From Mesoterricola silvestris (lineage in GTDB: Bacteria; Acidobacteriota; Holophagae; Holophagales; Holophagaceae), in contig NZ_AP027080.1 of NCBI RefSeq assembly GCF_030295405.1, positions 3,890,001 through 3,954,000 of the forward strand: DNA of 64,000 nt. The letters run 5' to 3'. Below, piece by piece: positions 44,504 to 53,480 of the stretch. The number at the start of each line of letters is the position of its first letter. Within the stretch, counting starts at the first letter, position 1. A program made the position numbers and the translations under genes. The notes beneath the pieces are model-generated. The model did not search any database. It worked only from the letters and a program-made list of their open reading frames with translations, and was not told where the DNA came from.

Positions 44504-44600
44504 AGATATCCATCACCGGAGAAGCCCACGAGCAGCAAACAGCGTCATCGCCTTACAAAAATGGGGTGTGCTCTCCAACGCTGGGTCAGGACCAGCGTGC

Positions 44601-44777
44601 TTATCTCTTGAAGATCCGGCCAAGCATGAAGATGAAATCAGAAAGCAATGGAATTTGAAGTTCGCGTTTGAGGTTCCGTCGCTTGAATCGCCTCCAGCCG
44701 GCCCAAAGAAGGACCAACAGGACCAGCAGTCCAATCTCAACGGCAAAAGGTATGAACCGCGTTTCTCGTTGGCTCAA
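44601..44777 (-). CDS. Small membrane protein or gene remnant (58 aa)
   Basis: From a TTG at 44777 the frame encodes a basic protein with one clear TM segment ('VEIGLLVLLVLLWAGW') followed by 'RRFKRRNLKRELQ', a positive-inside pattern, and a natural end 'MLGRIFKR'. The same frame is open for another 20 codons upstream without a good start, and a different frame just before it encodes a natural-looking N-terminus ('MFILERERIAAGLNPG') that ends in TGA near 44797. This looks like one gene split by a frameshift. Not recognised. Confidence 0.35.
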   Translation of the reverse strand: MSQRETRFIPFAVEIGLLVLLVLLWAGWRRFKRRNLKRELQIPLLSDFIFMLGRIFKR

Positions 44778-44919
44778 CGTGATCTCGTCAGGGTGCTGGA
44801 TGATGCCTCTTGGAGACGCGACGGGCCCCAGGATTCAAGCCCGCGGCAATTCTTTCCCTTTCCAGGATAAACATAATTTACCTTGAGCTCCGGAACCAAA
44901 GCGAACCTGAGGAGCGCCC

Positions 44920-45105
44920 GTGGAAAAGAGCCTCATCAACGAGATCCTCCATTTCCGCGACGCCAGGAACTGGAATTCCTCGATACCGTCGATCCGAGGC
45001 CATCATGCAGCCGGCGCGACGCTCCTCCGGCTGCAAACGCAGCCTGCATTCAGCCAAGCCCCCCCGTCCGGATCCGGTAAGATGGCTGGGCCCGGCCAAC
45101 CTTGA
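44920..45105 (+). pseudogene. Truncated MazG-like nucleotide pyrophosphohydrolase fragment
   Basis: From the GTG at 44920, with GAGGAG 6 bp upstream, the first 19 residues (MEKSLINEILHFRDARNWN) match the N-terminus of MazG-like dNTP pyrophosphohydrolases, which continue with a 'FHxPKNL' and EAxEL metal-site helix. Here similarity stops abruptly after RNWN and the open frame continues as unrelated sequence to 45105. The catalytic helix is absent, so the gene is broken. Confidence 0.5.
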
Positions 45106-45120
45106 ACCCGCGAGGCCCCC

Positions 45121-45504
45121 ATGAGCGACCCGAACACCCTCAAGAACTGCATCGTCTGGGCCGACATCCCCGTCAAGGACCTGGACCGCGCCGCCGGCTT
45201 CTACCGCGACGTGCTCGCCCTCGGCGTCCACCGGGAAGAATCCGGCCCCACCCCCTTCTGCGTCTTCCAGCACGACCAGGGCAACGGCGGCTGCCTCGTG
45301 CTCCAGCCCGGGGACGTGAGCGCCTCCGGCATGCTCACCTATTTCAACGTGGACGGCCGCATCCGCGAGGCCCTGGCCCTCGTCGAAGCCAAGGGCGGCC
45401 ACGTGCTGCAGCCCCTGCACGGCATCGGCCCCCACGGCTTCCGCGCCGTCATCCTGGACAGCGAGGGCAACCGCATCGCCTTGCATTCCCAGGTGGACGC
45501 GTAG
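45121..45504 (+). CDS. VOC-superfamily (glyoxalase/bleomycin-resistance-like) protein
   Basis: The 127-residue protein shows the two beta-alpha-beta-beta-beta half-modules of the VOC fold: 'CIVWADIPVKDLDRAAGFYRDVLAL' type start (residues about 9-32) and 'FRAVILDSEGNRIALHS' near the end. Family members are small metalloenzymes or drug-binding proteins; 'GFRAVILDSEGN' is typical of the widespread PhnB/YaeR-like group with no defined substrate. GAGG precedes the ATG. The GNAT gene starts at the next base after its stop, so the two form an operon. Confidence 0.85.
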   Translation: MSDPNTLKNCIVWADIPVKDLDRAAGFYRDVLALGVHREESGPTPFCVFQHDQGNGGCLVLQPGDVSASGMLTYFNVDGRIREALALVEAKGGHVLQPLHGIGPHGFRAVILDSEGNRIALHSQVDA

Positions 45505-46005
45505 ATGTTCGTGCGCCCAGGCCAGCTTGAGGACGTAGCCCCCGTCATGGCCCTGATCCGCCGCGTCGTGCCCCTGATGCGGGCGGCCGGCAACCTCCAG
45601 TGGGACGACACCTACCCCAACCCGGAGGTCTTCACCCAGGACGTCCAGCGGGCAAACCTCTGGGTTGCCGAGGAGGACGGTCGCCTCGCCGGTGTGGCCG
45701 CCATCACCATGGATCAGGAACCGGAATACGCCGACGTGGGCCTGGACCCGGACGAGCCCGCCATCGTGGTGCACCGCCTGGCGGTGGATCCCGGGTTCCG
45801 GGGCCGCGGCGTGGCGGAGGCGCTGATGCTCCGGGCGGAGGACCTGGCCCGGGAGCGTGGGATCAAGGCGCTGAGGCTGGACACCAATACCGAGAACCCG
45901 GCGACCCGGCGGCTGTTTCCCAAACTGGGTTACGTGCTGGTGGGAGAGATCGGGCTGAGCTTCCGGCCGGGGCGGCGGTTCCTTTGCTATGAGAAGCGGC
46001 TATAG
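45505..46005 (+). CDS. GNAT-family N-acetyltransferase
   Basis: The 166-residue protein has the GNAT core: 'VHRLAVDPGFRGRGVAEALM' with the acetyl-CoA pyrophosphate loop R/Q-x-x-G-x-G/A, then 'LRLDTNTENPATRRLFPKLGYV'. The Asp-Thr-Asn pattern resembles the RimI/small-molecule acetylase groups. The ATG abuts the stop of the VOC gene. The acetyl acceptor cannot be deduced. Confidence 0.88.
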   Translation: MFVRPGQLEDVAPVMALIRRVVPLMRAAGNLQWDDTYPNPEVFTQDVQRANLWVAEEDGRLAGVAAITMDQEPEYADVGLDPDEPAIVVHRLAVDPGFRGRGVAEALMLRAEDLARERGIKALRLDTNTENPATRRLFPKLGYVLVGEIGLSFRPGRRFLCYEKRL

Positions 46006-46072
46006 GGCCGTTGGAAGATCCTAGAAGCCCACCGGACTGGAGGTCTTGATCCGGGGTGCGAAAGGGATCGGG

Positions 46073-47158
46073 TCAGGGCAGGCCCAGGCGGCGCTTGAGC
46101 CCTGCGCGGTCATGGTCCCAGTCGTGAACGACCTTGGCGTGACAGACCCTGGTCGTGCGGGTCACCATGCCGGGGTTCACGCGGATGTGGGCCGCCTTGG
46201 TGCGGCCTCCGAACCTCTGGATGCACTTCAGGGCTTCCAGCTCCTTCAGGGCCTCGGAGAACCGCGAAGGTTTCATGCCGAGGATTCCGGCCAGTTCCTG
46301 CTGGGTCTCCTGGACCACATTCCATTCATCCATGTGGGTCAGGAGGATCAGGAAGACCTTGAAATGGGCGGCGCTCGGCCGCGGGAGCCCGGAATCCCCG
46401 CCTTTGCCCAGGAGCCGCTCCTCCATGGCGGGGATGTTCAACCGGACCCAGCGCTGCCCCTTCCACGGATCCTCCGGGGTCCCATCCTTGGGTTCCTCTC
46501 TTTTGGCGGGGTCCGCCTTGCGGTCCTGCTCTGGGGCTGCGGGAACCGCAGAAGGAATCCCGATGGGATGGGCGTACCAGGCGTGCCCCTGGATGCGGCC
46601 CAGGGGGCTGACTTGCGCGGACGGGTTCTGGAGGTCCAGCGCCAGCCCCAGGCCATAGGTGCCCGCCAGTTTCTGCAGGTCCTCCGGGATGGCGCCGGCC
46701 TCCGACCCCTCCTGGCCGGCCACCTTCACGGCCTGTTCCCGCAGCGTGAGAAGGACGTGCGTTGACATCCCGGGCGCCCCGATCCAGGTGATGTCGACAT
46801 CCCTCCGCGCCAGGTCGTTGAGGACGCCCTGGGCCTCCTCCCGCCTCGCCGGATCCTCCACGGGTTTCAGGAGCCAGGTCTTGGTCGGTTTCTTGTAGGA
46901 TCCCCCCACTTTCTTGATCTCATCCCGGTAGTCGAAGGCCCCCTTCCCCAGGACGGCGGCCTGGTAACCGATACGGGGCATCCTTCCCTCCCGGATGGCC
47001 GTCTCAAACGCTTCCCGCTCTGCCGCCCGCCTCGCCTTCTCCTCCCCGTAGACCTTGACCCTGGCCCGCCCCTGGGCCACGGACGGTGGCAGCGCTTGAT
47101 CCCGGATCGAAAGCGCCTCGCCGCCGGGGTGGTCCAGGGAATCGTTCAGGTCGTTCAT
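46073..47158 (-). CDS. Winged-helix protein resembling plasmid replication initiators (RepL-like C-terminus)
   Basis: The 361-residue protein has a charged N-terminal half with 'GKGAFDYRDEIKKVGGSYKKPTKTWLL', resembling small nucleic-acid-binding modules, a Pro-rich linker and a C-terminal winged helix ('FKVFLILLTHMDEWNVVQETQQELAGILG', then 'SRFSEALKELEALKCIQRFGG'), the pattern of RepL/RepA-type initiators and some phage regulators. Residue strings are truncated to their cores here. It marks the left side of the accessory block and may come from an integrated plasmid or phage. No partition or integrase gene is nearby. Confidence 0.55.
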   Translation of the reverse strand: MNDLNDSLDHPGGEALSIRDQALPPSVAQGRARVKVYGEEKARRAAEREAFETAIREGRMPRIGYQAAVLGKGAFDYRDEIKKVGGSYKKPTKTWLLKPVEDPARREEAQGVLNDLARRDVDITWIGAPGMSTHVLLTLREQAVKVAGQEGSEAGAIPEDLQKLAGTYGLGLALDLQNPSAQVSPLGRIQGHAWYAHPIGIPSAVPAAPEQDRKADPAKREEPKDGTPEDPWKGQRWVRLNIPAMEERLLGKGGDSGLPRPSAAHFKVFLILLTHMDEWNVVQETQQELAGILGMKPSRFSEALKELEALKCIQRFGGRTKAAHIRVNPGMVTRTTRVCHAKVVHDWDHDRAGLKRRLGLP

Positions 47159-47501
47159 CGGGCGTCTCTGGGAAACAGATCGGCCTGGCCTCGCCTTGGC
47201 AAAGGGGAGGCTGGCCGGCCTGGAGGGGAGGCCTTGATCCTACCAGCTCCCCGGACACTACCGGGAAAAGGGTGGAACCCTACCGCTTTTCGGCCCATTC
47301 CGGATACACCCGGCCATGAGTTACAACGCCTCGCCGCTATTGGTACTGATGTTGCGCCCCTGAGGGAGGGATCGGATTTTCCCTCGGCGGGGGGGGTCGA
47401 CCATGGATTCAAGCCTCCAACCAAGGCCGAGCGATCCACGAAAACCCGTTCGATCCACCCCATCGGCCGGGACCACCCAACCCATCCTACCAGGAGACTC
47501 C
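47159..47501. other. 343-bp divergent intergenic region
   Basis: It lies between the divergent RepL-like and lipoprotein genes and must contain promoters for both. I see no terminator, tRNA or strong palindrome; it has a G-run near 47391 and no convincing -35/-10 pair. Confidence 0.4.
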
Positions 47502-48086
47502 ATGCGAGCCCACCCGACCCTCCTCACCGCCCTCCTCGTCCTTCCCCTCCTGAGCCTCGGCACGGCATGCCGGCGCAGCGCGGAAGCCAGGACCCAGGAG
47601 GCCACCGCCCTCATGCGCGCCATGGACCAGGAAGTCCTTGCCGCCCAGCGGACCATCATCACCCAGTTCAAGGCACTCCCCCAGGCCGACGAGTACCGGC
47701 TCGCCCTGGACAAGGGCCTGGACACCTGGGACATCTCCGACAAGAAGCTGGCCGAGAACGAGGAGGCCATGGAGAAGGCCTTGATCGGGTTCCAGAAGGA
47801 CGCCAGGGAGGACGCCCTGATCGGGGAGTACCGCCTCTACGCCAAGAAGATGGCCCGGACCGCCCAGGAGCAGGAGGCGGAGTACGACAGCCGGCGGATC
47901 AACACCCGCAAGGAGATGGAGCGCGGAACCTTCAATTACCAGGGGGCCACCATCCCCCTCGGGGAGCCGGGGAAGCGGATCCGGTCCGCGGTCCTGGCCA
48001 TCCTGCCCCTGGAGATCCACCTCCAGGCGGAGACCCGCAGGATCTCCGCCGAGTACGAAGCGAAGCTGTCGAAGCTCCTCCCCTGA
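47502..48086 (+). CDS. Predicted lipoprotein (194 aa), unknown function
   Basis: The ATG at 47502 has AGGAG at good spacing. A signal peptide ends in lipobox LGTAC (Cys23). The mature protein is highly charged and helical ('AYDSRR', 'EYRLYAKKMARTAQEQEAEYD'), consistent with a periplasmic coiled coil. No family recognised. It precedes the accessory operon by 81 bp on the same strand and may or may not be part of it. Confidence 0.7.
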   Translation: MRAHPTLLTALLVLPLLSLGTACRRSAEARTQEATALMRAMDQEVLAAQRTIITQFKALPQADEYRLALDKGLDTWDISDKKLAENEEAMEKALIGFQKDAREDALIGEYRLYAKKMARTAQEQEAEYDSRRINTRKEMERGTFNYQGATIPLGEPGKRIRSAVLAILPLEIHLQAETRRISAEYEAKLSKLLP

Positions 48087-48167
48087 CGAGCCCTTCGCTT
48101 CCGGACCGGGACGCCCTGCCGGCGGGCGCCAGCGCCGGATCACGCTTTCCCTTTGTGAGGAGACACC

Positions 48168-48767
48168 ATGGCCCTGACCTCGGGCGATCTGATCAAGCAC
48201 CTGTCCAAACTTGGCTTCAGCCCCGAATCCGGGGCAGGAAGCGAGACCGTCCTCGTCTCGAGGCCCACGCACCACTGGCTGGACGACGCGGGCCGCCACC
48301 TCATGGCGCTGGAAGTCCGGTTGGACCCGGATGGGCACTACACCCAGGTGCTGGGTCCCGCCTTCGCCTCCGGGAACCTCTTCGCGGAGCCGGACCAGGC
48401 CTTCGCGCTCACGGAGACCATGACGGCCTTCCATCTTCTCCGTTTCGTCCATGCGCCCGATGACGGAGAGATCCGCCCCAAGATCGAGCACGTGAACCTC
48501 GCGGCCGAAGCCCTGGGCGTGGAGGCGGTGCCCTCCCTCATCAGGCTGGCCATGGAGATCTTCGATCCCACTTTGACCTTCCTGGAAACCCTGGCGAGGA
48601 CCGGACGGCGGGACACGTGGCTCCTGGAAGCCGACCCTCCGGAGCTCCAGCGCCAGCAGGCCCGCCTGCGGAGCCTGCAGGAGCAGGTGGAGGCGGCCGA
48701 ACGCGAGCTCGACAAGGTCCGCCAGGCCCGGACCTTCAGCGCCCCCAAACTGCCCAAGTTCATCTAA
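48168..48767 (+). CDS. Unknown protein at head of the AAA/protease-restriction operon (199 aa)
   Basis: Not recognised. The protein is soluble with a central 'ALTETMTAFHLLRFVHAP' helix and a C-terminal coiled coil ('LQRQQARLRSLQEQVEAAERELDKV', abbreviated to 'LQEQVEAAERELDKV'). Its stop lies 11 bp before the start of the Clp-FtsH fusion gene, so the two are almost certainly co-translated partners; it could be an adaptor or substrate receptor for that protease. GAGGAG precedes the ATG. Confidence 0.75.
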   Translation: MALTSGDLIKHLSKLGFSPESGAGSETVLVSRPTHHWLDDAGRHLMALEVRLDPDGHYTQVLGPAFASGNLFAEPDQAFALTETMTAFHLLRFVHAPDDGEIRPKIEHVNLAAEALGVEAVPSLIRLAMEIFDPTLTFLETLARTGRRDTWLLEADPPELQRQQARLRSLQEQVEAAERELDKVRQARTFSAPKLPKFI

Positions 48768-48778
48768 GGAGAAACCAG

Positions 48779-51700
48779 ATGCCCCTTCAGAATGCGACCT
48801 CGCTGCAGAAGGACCTCTTCGCCGGGGCCCGGCGCTGCGCGCTGGCCCATGGCCGGAAGGCCGTCGGCATCGAGGACGTCCTCGCGTCCTTCGCCGGCCT
48901 TGCCAGGGACCCCCGCCTCGCTCCCGTGACCCGCGAGGGCCTGGGCCTCCCCCCGGAGGCGGTGGTCTGGCCGGAGGACCTGGTCCGGCGCTGGCGCACC
49001 GCCGTGGACCGGGTCCGCTCCGCCGAAGCCCCCATGCCCTACGAACCCGCCCTGCAGCCTCCCCTGGACCACGCCCTCCGGGCCCGCGGTTTTGATCTCG
49101 GGGCCCTGCTCGCCGGGATCGCGAAGCTGGACGCCCCCTCCGCCCGCGAACTGCGGCGCCTGAATCCGCGGCAGGAAGGGGACGGCACGCCGGAAACCCT
49201 GGCCCGGCGCCTGCGCCGGGCGGGTGAAGCCGGCGAGGACCTCCGGACCTACCTCGAGGCCCGGCTGTTCGGGCAGGACCACGCCATCGAGACCCTGGTG
49301 AAGGCCTACGTCAGTTCCCAGATCAGGCCCCAGAGCGCGGGCCCGCGCGCCATCTTCACGCTCATGGGCCCCCAGGGCACCGGGAAGACCCTGGCCGCCA
49401 GGTGCCTCGCGGAGCACCTGGGCCAGACGGGAGACCGCTGTGGCGAACCCCTGATCCTGGACATGGCCACGCACACCGGCCACCAGGCCCAGGAAAAGCT
49501 CTGGGGCTTCAGCAAGTCCTACACCGATGCCCGTCCGGGCATCCTCACCGGTTTCGTGAAGGCCAACCCCGAGGGCGTCGTCGTCTTCGACGAGATCGAA
49601 AAGGCCTCCTCCGCGACCCTCCAGGCCCTCCTGGGCGTCCTGGACCGCGGCAAGGGCCGGGACGACTACGACGAGGAGGAGGTGGACTTCTCCCGTGCCA
49701 TCCTCTTCTTCACCACGAACCTTGGCCGGACGCGCCTGGCTTCCGCCCGCGGGGCCCTGGACCGGGAAACCCTTCTGGACATCCTGGGGTCAGAAGTCGG
49801 GCTTCCCCCGGGACAGTCCGGCGCCCCCGTCCCGCTCCTCTCCCCCGAGCTGGTGTCCCGGCTCGCCAAGGGCGCGGTCCTGGCCATGGAACCCCTGACC
49901 CAGGACGGCTTCCTGGCGGTGTTCCGCAAGGCCTTCAGCCAGTCCCTGGAGGCCGCGAAGCTCCCCATCCCCCACCTGCCCGGGGACGCCGCCCTGCTCT
50001 TCCTGCTGCGGCACGCCCAGGGCCTGGACGGCCGCAAGGCGCAGGCTGTCGGCGTGGACCTGGCCGACCGCGTCATCCAGGACCTCGTGCGGGCCACGGA
50101 AGAACGCCCCGGGACGGAGCTCGCGGACATCCGGTTCCAGGTCTCCCCCGAAGCGGCCCACTGGCTCCGGCGCAAGGCGGACGCGGTCGCCGTGAACCTC
50201 CTGGTCGTCGGCGAGGACCTTGACGCCAAGCGCTTACTTGGCGGGCCCGGGATCACCTGGCGGTCCGTGGCGTCCCTCGCCGAGGCCGCGACCGCCCTGG
50301 AAACCCTGCGGCCGGATGGAGTGGCCTTCCTGGGGACGGCGCAGGATGGGCAGGATCTCCCCTTCAAGGGGCCCCGGATCGCCCTGGCGGAGGCGGTCCC
50401 CGGCCGGGACCCGCGCGCCGAGGCGGCGTCCTTCCTGAACCAGGTGCGCCGCGGACGGCTCGTGAAGGAGCAGGTCCGCTCCCATCAGTCGCTCTCCTTC
50501 GTCCTGGAGTCGAAGGTCCTGAGGACGGAAGGCCTGCCGCACACCCTGGAACTGCGGCTGTCGAGCCCGAAGGAGACCCGCTTCCTCCGCCACGGGGTCG
50601 CGGACAGCCCCATCCGCATGATGGAACGCCCTGAACAGGGCTTCGAAGCCATCATCGGGCACGGCCAAGCCAAGGCCCGGTTGTCGAAGCTCGCGGAGCG
50701 CCTGGGCGCCGCGGGGTTCCAGCCGATGCCGGCCAAGGGCTACCTCCTCGCGGGCCCTCCCGGCACCGGCAAGACCAGCCTCGCCCGTGCCTTCGCTGCG
50801 AAGGCCGGCGTGCCCTTCTTCGCCCTGGGCCCCGCCGACCTCGCGAGCCCCATGAAGGACGAAGGCGCCCGCCGGATCCGCGAGGTCTTCGCACTGGCGG
50901 CGGAGTACGCGCCTTCCGTGGTCTTCATCGACGAGCTGGACGGCATCGCGCCGAACCGGAGCCAGGCCGGCCATTCCATGGAAGGGCGGCAGATCCTGAC
51001 GACCCTCCTCACCTGCATGGATGGGATCCGCCCCAACGAAAGGCCCGTGTTCGTCCTGGGCGCGACCAACAGGCCGGATCTCCTGGACGAAGCCCTCCTC
51101 CGGCCGGGGCGCCTGGATGCGGTCCTGGCCCTGGACCTGCCCGGCGCCGCCGATCGGGAAGCCCTCCTCCGGGCCCGCCTCCAGCGGATTCCGGACCAGG
51201 TGCCGCTGGACCTTGAAGCCCTGGCGAAGCGGAGTCTCGGACTCAGCCAGGCCGCCCTGGACGGCCTGGTCCGGGAAGCGCTCCAGGCCGCCGCCTGGGA
51301 GGGCCGCTCCACCCTCACCCTGCGGGACCTCCAGCGGGCCCTGGAGACGGCACGCCTGGGCGACCGGTCCGAAAGCGCCCCGCACACCGAAGCCGTGAAG
51401 CGCCTGGTCGCCGCCCACGAGGCCGGCCACGCCATCGTCAGGGCGGCCCTCCTACCTGATTCCCCCGTGACCCGCATCGATATCGTCCCCCGCGTGAGCG
51501 GAGCCGGCGGAGTTACCGAAAGCCTGCCGCAGGAAGGTTCCTGCGCCCTTCGAAGCCGCTCGAGGCTGCGTGCCGAACTGGCCGCCCTCATGGGCGGACG
51601 AGCTGGCGAGCTGATGCTGGTGGAGAGCGAGGACCTGGTGACGGATGGCTGCCAAGGTGACTTGGCCCAGGCCACTCGGATGACCCGCCGGGCAGTCCTC

Positions 51701-51958
51701 GAAGGGGGAATGGATCCCGAAGTGGGATTGGTGAACGTGACGCTGGCCGCGCGGGAAGGGTGGGACGACAGGATCACCGCTCGTGTGGCCGCCTGGATTG
51801 AGGAAGGTCATAGCCGCGCGTTGGAGGTGCTGAGCGCGAACCGGAAGGCCTGGGAGGGCTTGGTGGAACTGCTTCTGGACAAGGAGTCCCTCGAGGGCGA
51901 GGACCTGGGGACGCTCCTGAAGGATGTGGGACCTTGCCGGTGCGTATCGACGAAGTAG
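48779..51958 (+). CDS. Clp-type AAA+ module fused to FtsH-type AAA+ and M41 metalloprotease (soluble)
   Basis: The 1,059-residue protein starts at the ATG at 48779 with AAGGAG upstream. Residues 1-150 resemble a Clp N-domain ('ALAHGRKAVGIEDVLASF'). A ClpA/ClpB D2-like AAA+ follows: Walker A GPQGTGKT (197-204), Walker B 'VVFDEIEKA' (Asp271-Glu272). A second, FtsH-like AAA+ has GPPGTGKT (659-666), 'VFIDELDGIAPNRS' and 'GATNRPDLLDEALLRPGRLD'. The C-terminus is an M41 zinc protease: HEAGH (880-884) and third ligand Asp961 in 'TDGCQGDLAQAT'. No TM helices are present, unlike FtsH. It is probably an ATP-driven protease with two motors, in an operon with restriction-like genes. Confidence 0.9.
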   Translation: MPLQNATSLQKDLFAGARRCALAHGRKAVGIEDVLASFAGLARDPRLAPVTREGLGLPPEAVVWPEDLVRRWRTAVDRVRSAEAPMPYEPALQPPLDHALRARGFDLGALLAGIAKLDAPSARELRRLNPRQEGDGTPETLARRLRRAGEAGEDLRTYLEARLFGQDHAIETLVKAYVSSQIRPQSAGPRAIFTLMGPQGTGKTLAARCLAEHLGQTGDRCGEPLILDMATHTGHQAQEKLWGFSKSYTDARPGILTGFVKANPEGVVVFDEIEKASSATLQALLGVLDRGKGRDDYDEEEVDFSRAILFFTTNLGRTRLASARGALDRETLLDILGSEVGLPPGQSGAPVPLLSPELVSRLAKGAVLAMEPLTQDGFLAVFRKAFSQSLEAAKLPIPHLPGDAALLFLLRHAQGLDGRKAQAVGVDLADRVIQDLVRATEERPGTELADIRFQVSPEAAHWLRRKADAVAVNLLVVGEDLDAKRLLGGPGITWRSVASLAEAATALETLRPDGVAFLGTAQDGQDLPFKGPRIALAEAVPGRDPRAEAASFLNQVRRGRLVKEQVRSHQSLSFVLESKVLRTEGLPHTLELRLSSPKETRFLRHGVADSPIRMMERPEQGFEAIIGHGQAKARLSKLAERLGAAGFQPMPAKGYLLAGPPGTGKTSLARAFAAKAGVPFFALGPADLASPMKDEGARRIREVFALAAEYAPSVVFIDELDGIAPNRSQAGHSMEGRQILTTLLTCMDGIRPNERPVFVLGATNRPDLLDEALLRPGRLDAVLALDLPGAADREALLRARLQRIPDQVPLDLEALAKRSLGLSQAALDGLVREALQAAAWEGRSTLTLRDLQRALETARLGDRSESAPHTEAVKRLVAAHEAGHAIVRAALLPDSPVTRIDIVPRVSGAGGVTESLPQEGSCALRSRSRLRAELAALMGGRAGELMLVESEDLVTDGCQGDLAQATRMTRRAVLEGGMDPEVGLVNVTLAAREGWDDRITARVAAWIEEGHSRALEVLSANRKAWEGLVELLLDKESLEGEDLGTLLKDVGPCRCVSTK

Positions 51959-52044
51959 CGGACCGGCAGGTCCGAAGCCCATGCTACGATTCACCACCCG
52001 TTGAAAACTGTTTGGTTGCTTTGCTTTACATACCGAGGCAGTAC

Positions 52045-53442
52045 ATGGCGTTTCGATTGGCGTTGCCGCAGATCCAGCTTGTGGATTTCGACCCCGAGGG
52101 CGTACTGCTCATCCGTGGCCAGGCGGGAAGCGGGAAGACCACGGTCCTGCTGGAACGGGCCCAGGCGCTGCTGAGGACCTACCCGAGGGCCACCGTGCTG
52201 GTGCTTGCCTTCAACGAAGCGCTCTCGTCGCGGGCCAGGCGTACCCTTGGCGCGGCCGTCGCGGAGGGGCGACTGGAAGTCCGGACGCTCCACGACTGGG
52301 CGAAAACCTTGGCACGCCATGAAGGCGTTCAGTTCCCACCGGGCTTCTGGGCGGATTCCACGACCCGCGAACGCTTCCTGGGCAACATCCTTAAGCGCCC
52401 ATCCATGAACATCCAAGGAACACGGCTGGAGGCCTGGACGGTTTCCCAATGGAGTGATGAGGTGGAGTGGCTGATCGGCCAGGATATCCAGTCTCTTGAG
52501 GACTATCTGGATACGCCTCGCCGAGGGCGTGGCCGATCGGGGGGCCCAGGGCGGGAGGACCGGGCCAAGGTCTGGGCCGTTTTCGAGCAGTACCGGAAAG
52601 AACTTTCGGCCAAAGGCAAGCACGACCTCCACGACATTCTTGGCCTGATCCGCAAGGCCAGTGAACAAAGCCAGAAGCCTCAACCGCAGAAGGCTTCCTT
52701 CGATTTCGTGCTTGTGGACGAGGTCCAGGACCTCGACCTGGCGTGGCTGAAGGCCGTGGCCTCCATCGCAAGGGTCGGCACGACCTTCTCGGGCGATTTC
52801 GCCCAACGCATCTATCGCCGCCATTTCACCTGGAAGGCCGCGGGAATCGAGCTCCCCCCGGCGCGCTCCCGATTCCTGGCGGGCACCCATCGCAACCCCA
52901 GGGCCATTGTGGCGCTCGCGCAAAAGGTTCTCGGCGAAGCGGATCCCTCCGCGGATACGGGGTTCGAGTCCCCAAGCCCCGACGCCATGCTGGACGACGG
53001 GCAGGATCACGTTTATTTCATCCAGCATCCCCAGGTGCGGGAGGCGCGCAAACGAGCCCTTCTGCACGCAGTCGATTGCTGGAAGGGGGGAAGGGACGTG
53101 GTCATCGCCGTCCCCTTCAGGCGGATCGCCGATGAATCCATCAAGGTTCTCGGGGAGCTCGGCACAAAAGCCGGATTCCTCCAACGAAGGGACCTGGCTG
53201 ATCGGGATGGTGCGGTTCTGCCGCTCACCACCTTCCACCAGATGAAGGGCCTGGAATGCGAGGACCTCGTGCTCCTGGGCATGGAGGACGACTTGTTCCC
53301 AGGGTGGTTCCTCTCTGACCTGCAAGGTGCCGAACTCGAGGACAAACAGGCAGAACTCCGGAACCTGCTCTACATGATCGTGACCCGGCCACGCCGTTCC
53401 CTGACGCTTTCCATGGGCGGGAAGGTGTGCCGGTTCCTGTAA
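52045..53442 (+). CDS. Short UvrD/Rep-like superfamily I helicase
   Basis: The 465-residue protein has Walker A 'GQAGSGKTTVL', Walker B 'LVDEVQDLDLAWL', motif III-like 'SGDFAQRIYRRH', motif V 'TFHQMKGLECEDLVLLGM' and motif VI 'LLYMIVTRPRRSLTL'. It has the 1A and 2A cores but little of the 1B/2B subdomains of full-length UvrD, a shape seen in defence-associated helicases. It probably translocates on single-stranded DNA. I use the ATG at 52045 (GAGG at 6 bp). It lies 86 bp after the protease gene and 38 bp before the McrB-type gene. Confidence 0.88.
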   Translation: MAFRLALPQIQLVDFDPEGVLLIRGQAGSGKTTVLLERAQALLRTYPRATVLVLAFNEALSSRARRTLGAAVAEGRLEVRTLHDWAKTLARHEGVQFPPGFWADSTTRERFLGNILKRPSMNIQGTRLEAWTVSQWSDEVEWLIGQDIQSLEDYLDTPRRGRGRSGGPGREDRAKVWAVFEQYRKELSAKGKHDLHDILGLIRKASEQSQKPQPQKASFDFVLVDEVQDLDLAWLKAVASIARVGTTFSGDFAQRIYRRHFTWKAAGIELPPARSRFLAGTHRNPRAIVALAQKVLGEADPSADTGFESPSPDAMLDDGQDHVYFIQHPQVREARKRALLHAVDCWKGGRDVVIAVPFRRIADESIKVLGELGTKAGFLQRRDLADRDGAVLPLTTFHQMKGLECEDLVLLGMEDDLFPGWFLSDLQGAELEDKQAELRNLLYMIVTRPRRSLTLSMGGKVCRFL

Positions 53443-53480
53443 GTGCGTTCAAGTATTCGACAAGCCCCCAAGGAGTCCGC

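Larger units (their letters stand above)
44417..45120. other. 704-bp decayed intergenic region
   Basis: GC content is visibly lower than in flanking genes. It holds the palindrome at 44488, the split small membrane protein, the MazG-like fragment and an 8-bp inverted repeat (45007-45014 with 45027-45034). No intact conventional gene is supported, and the stretch looks like the remains of inserted accessory DNA. Confidence 0.5.
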
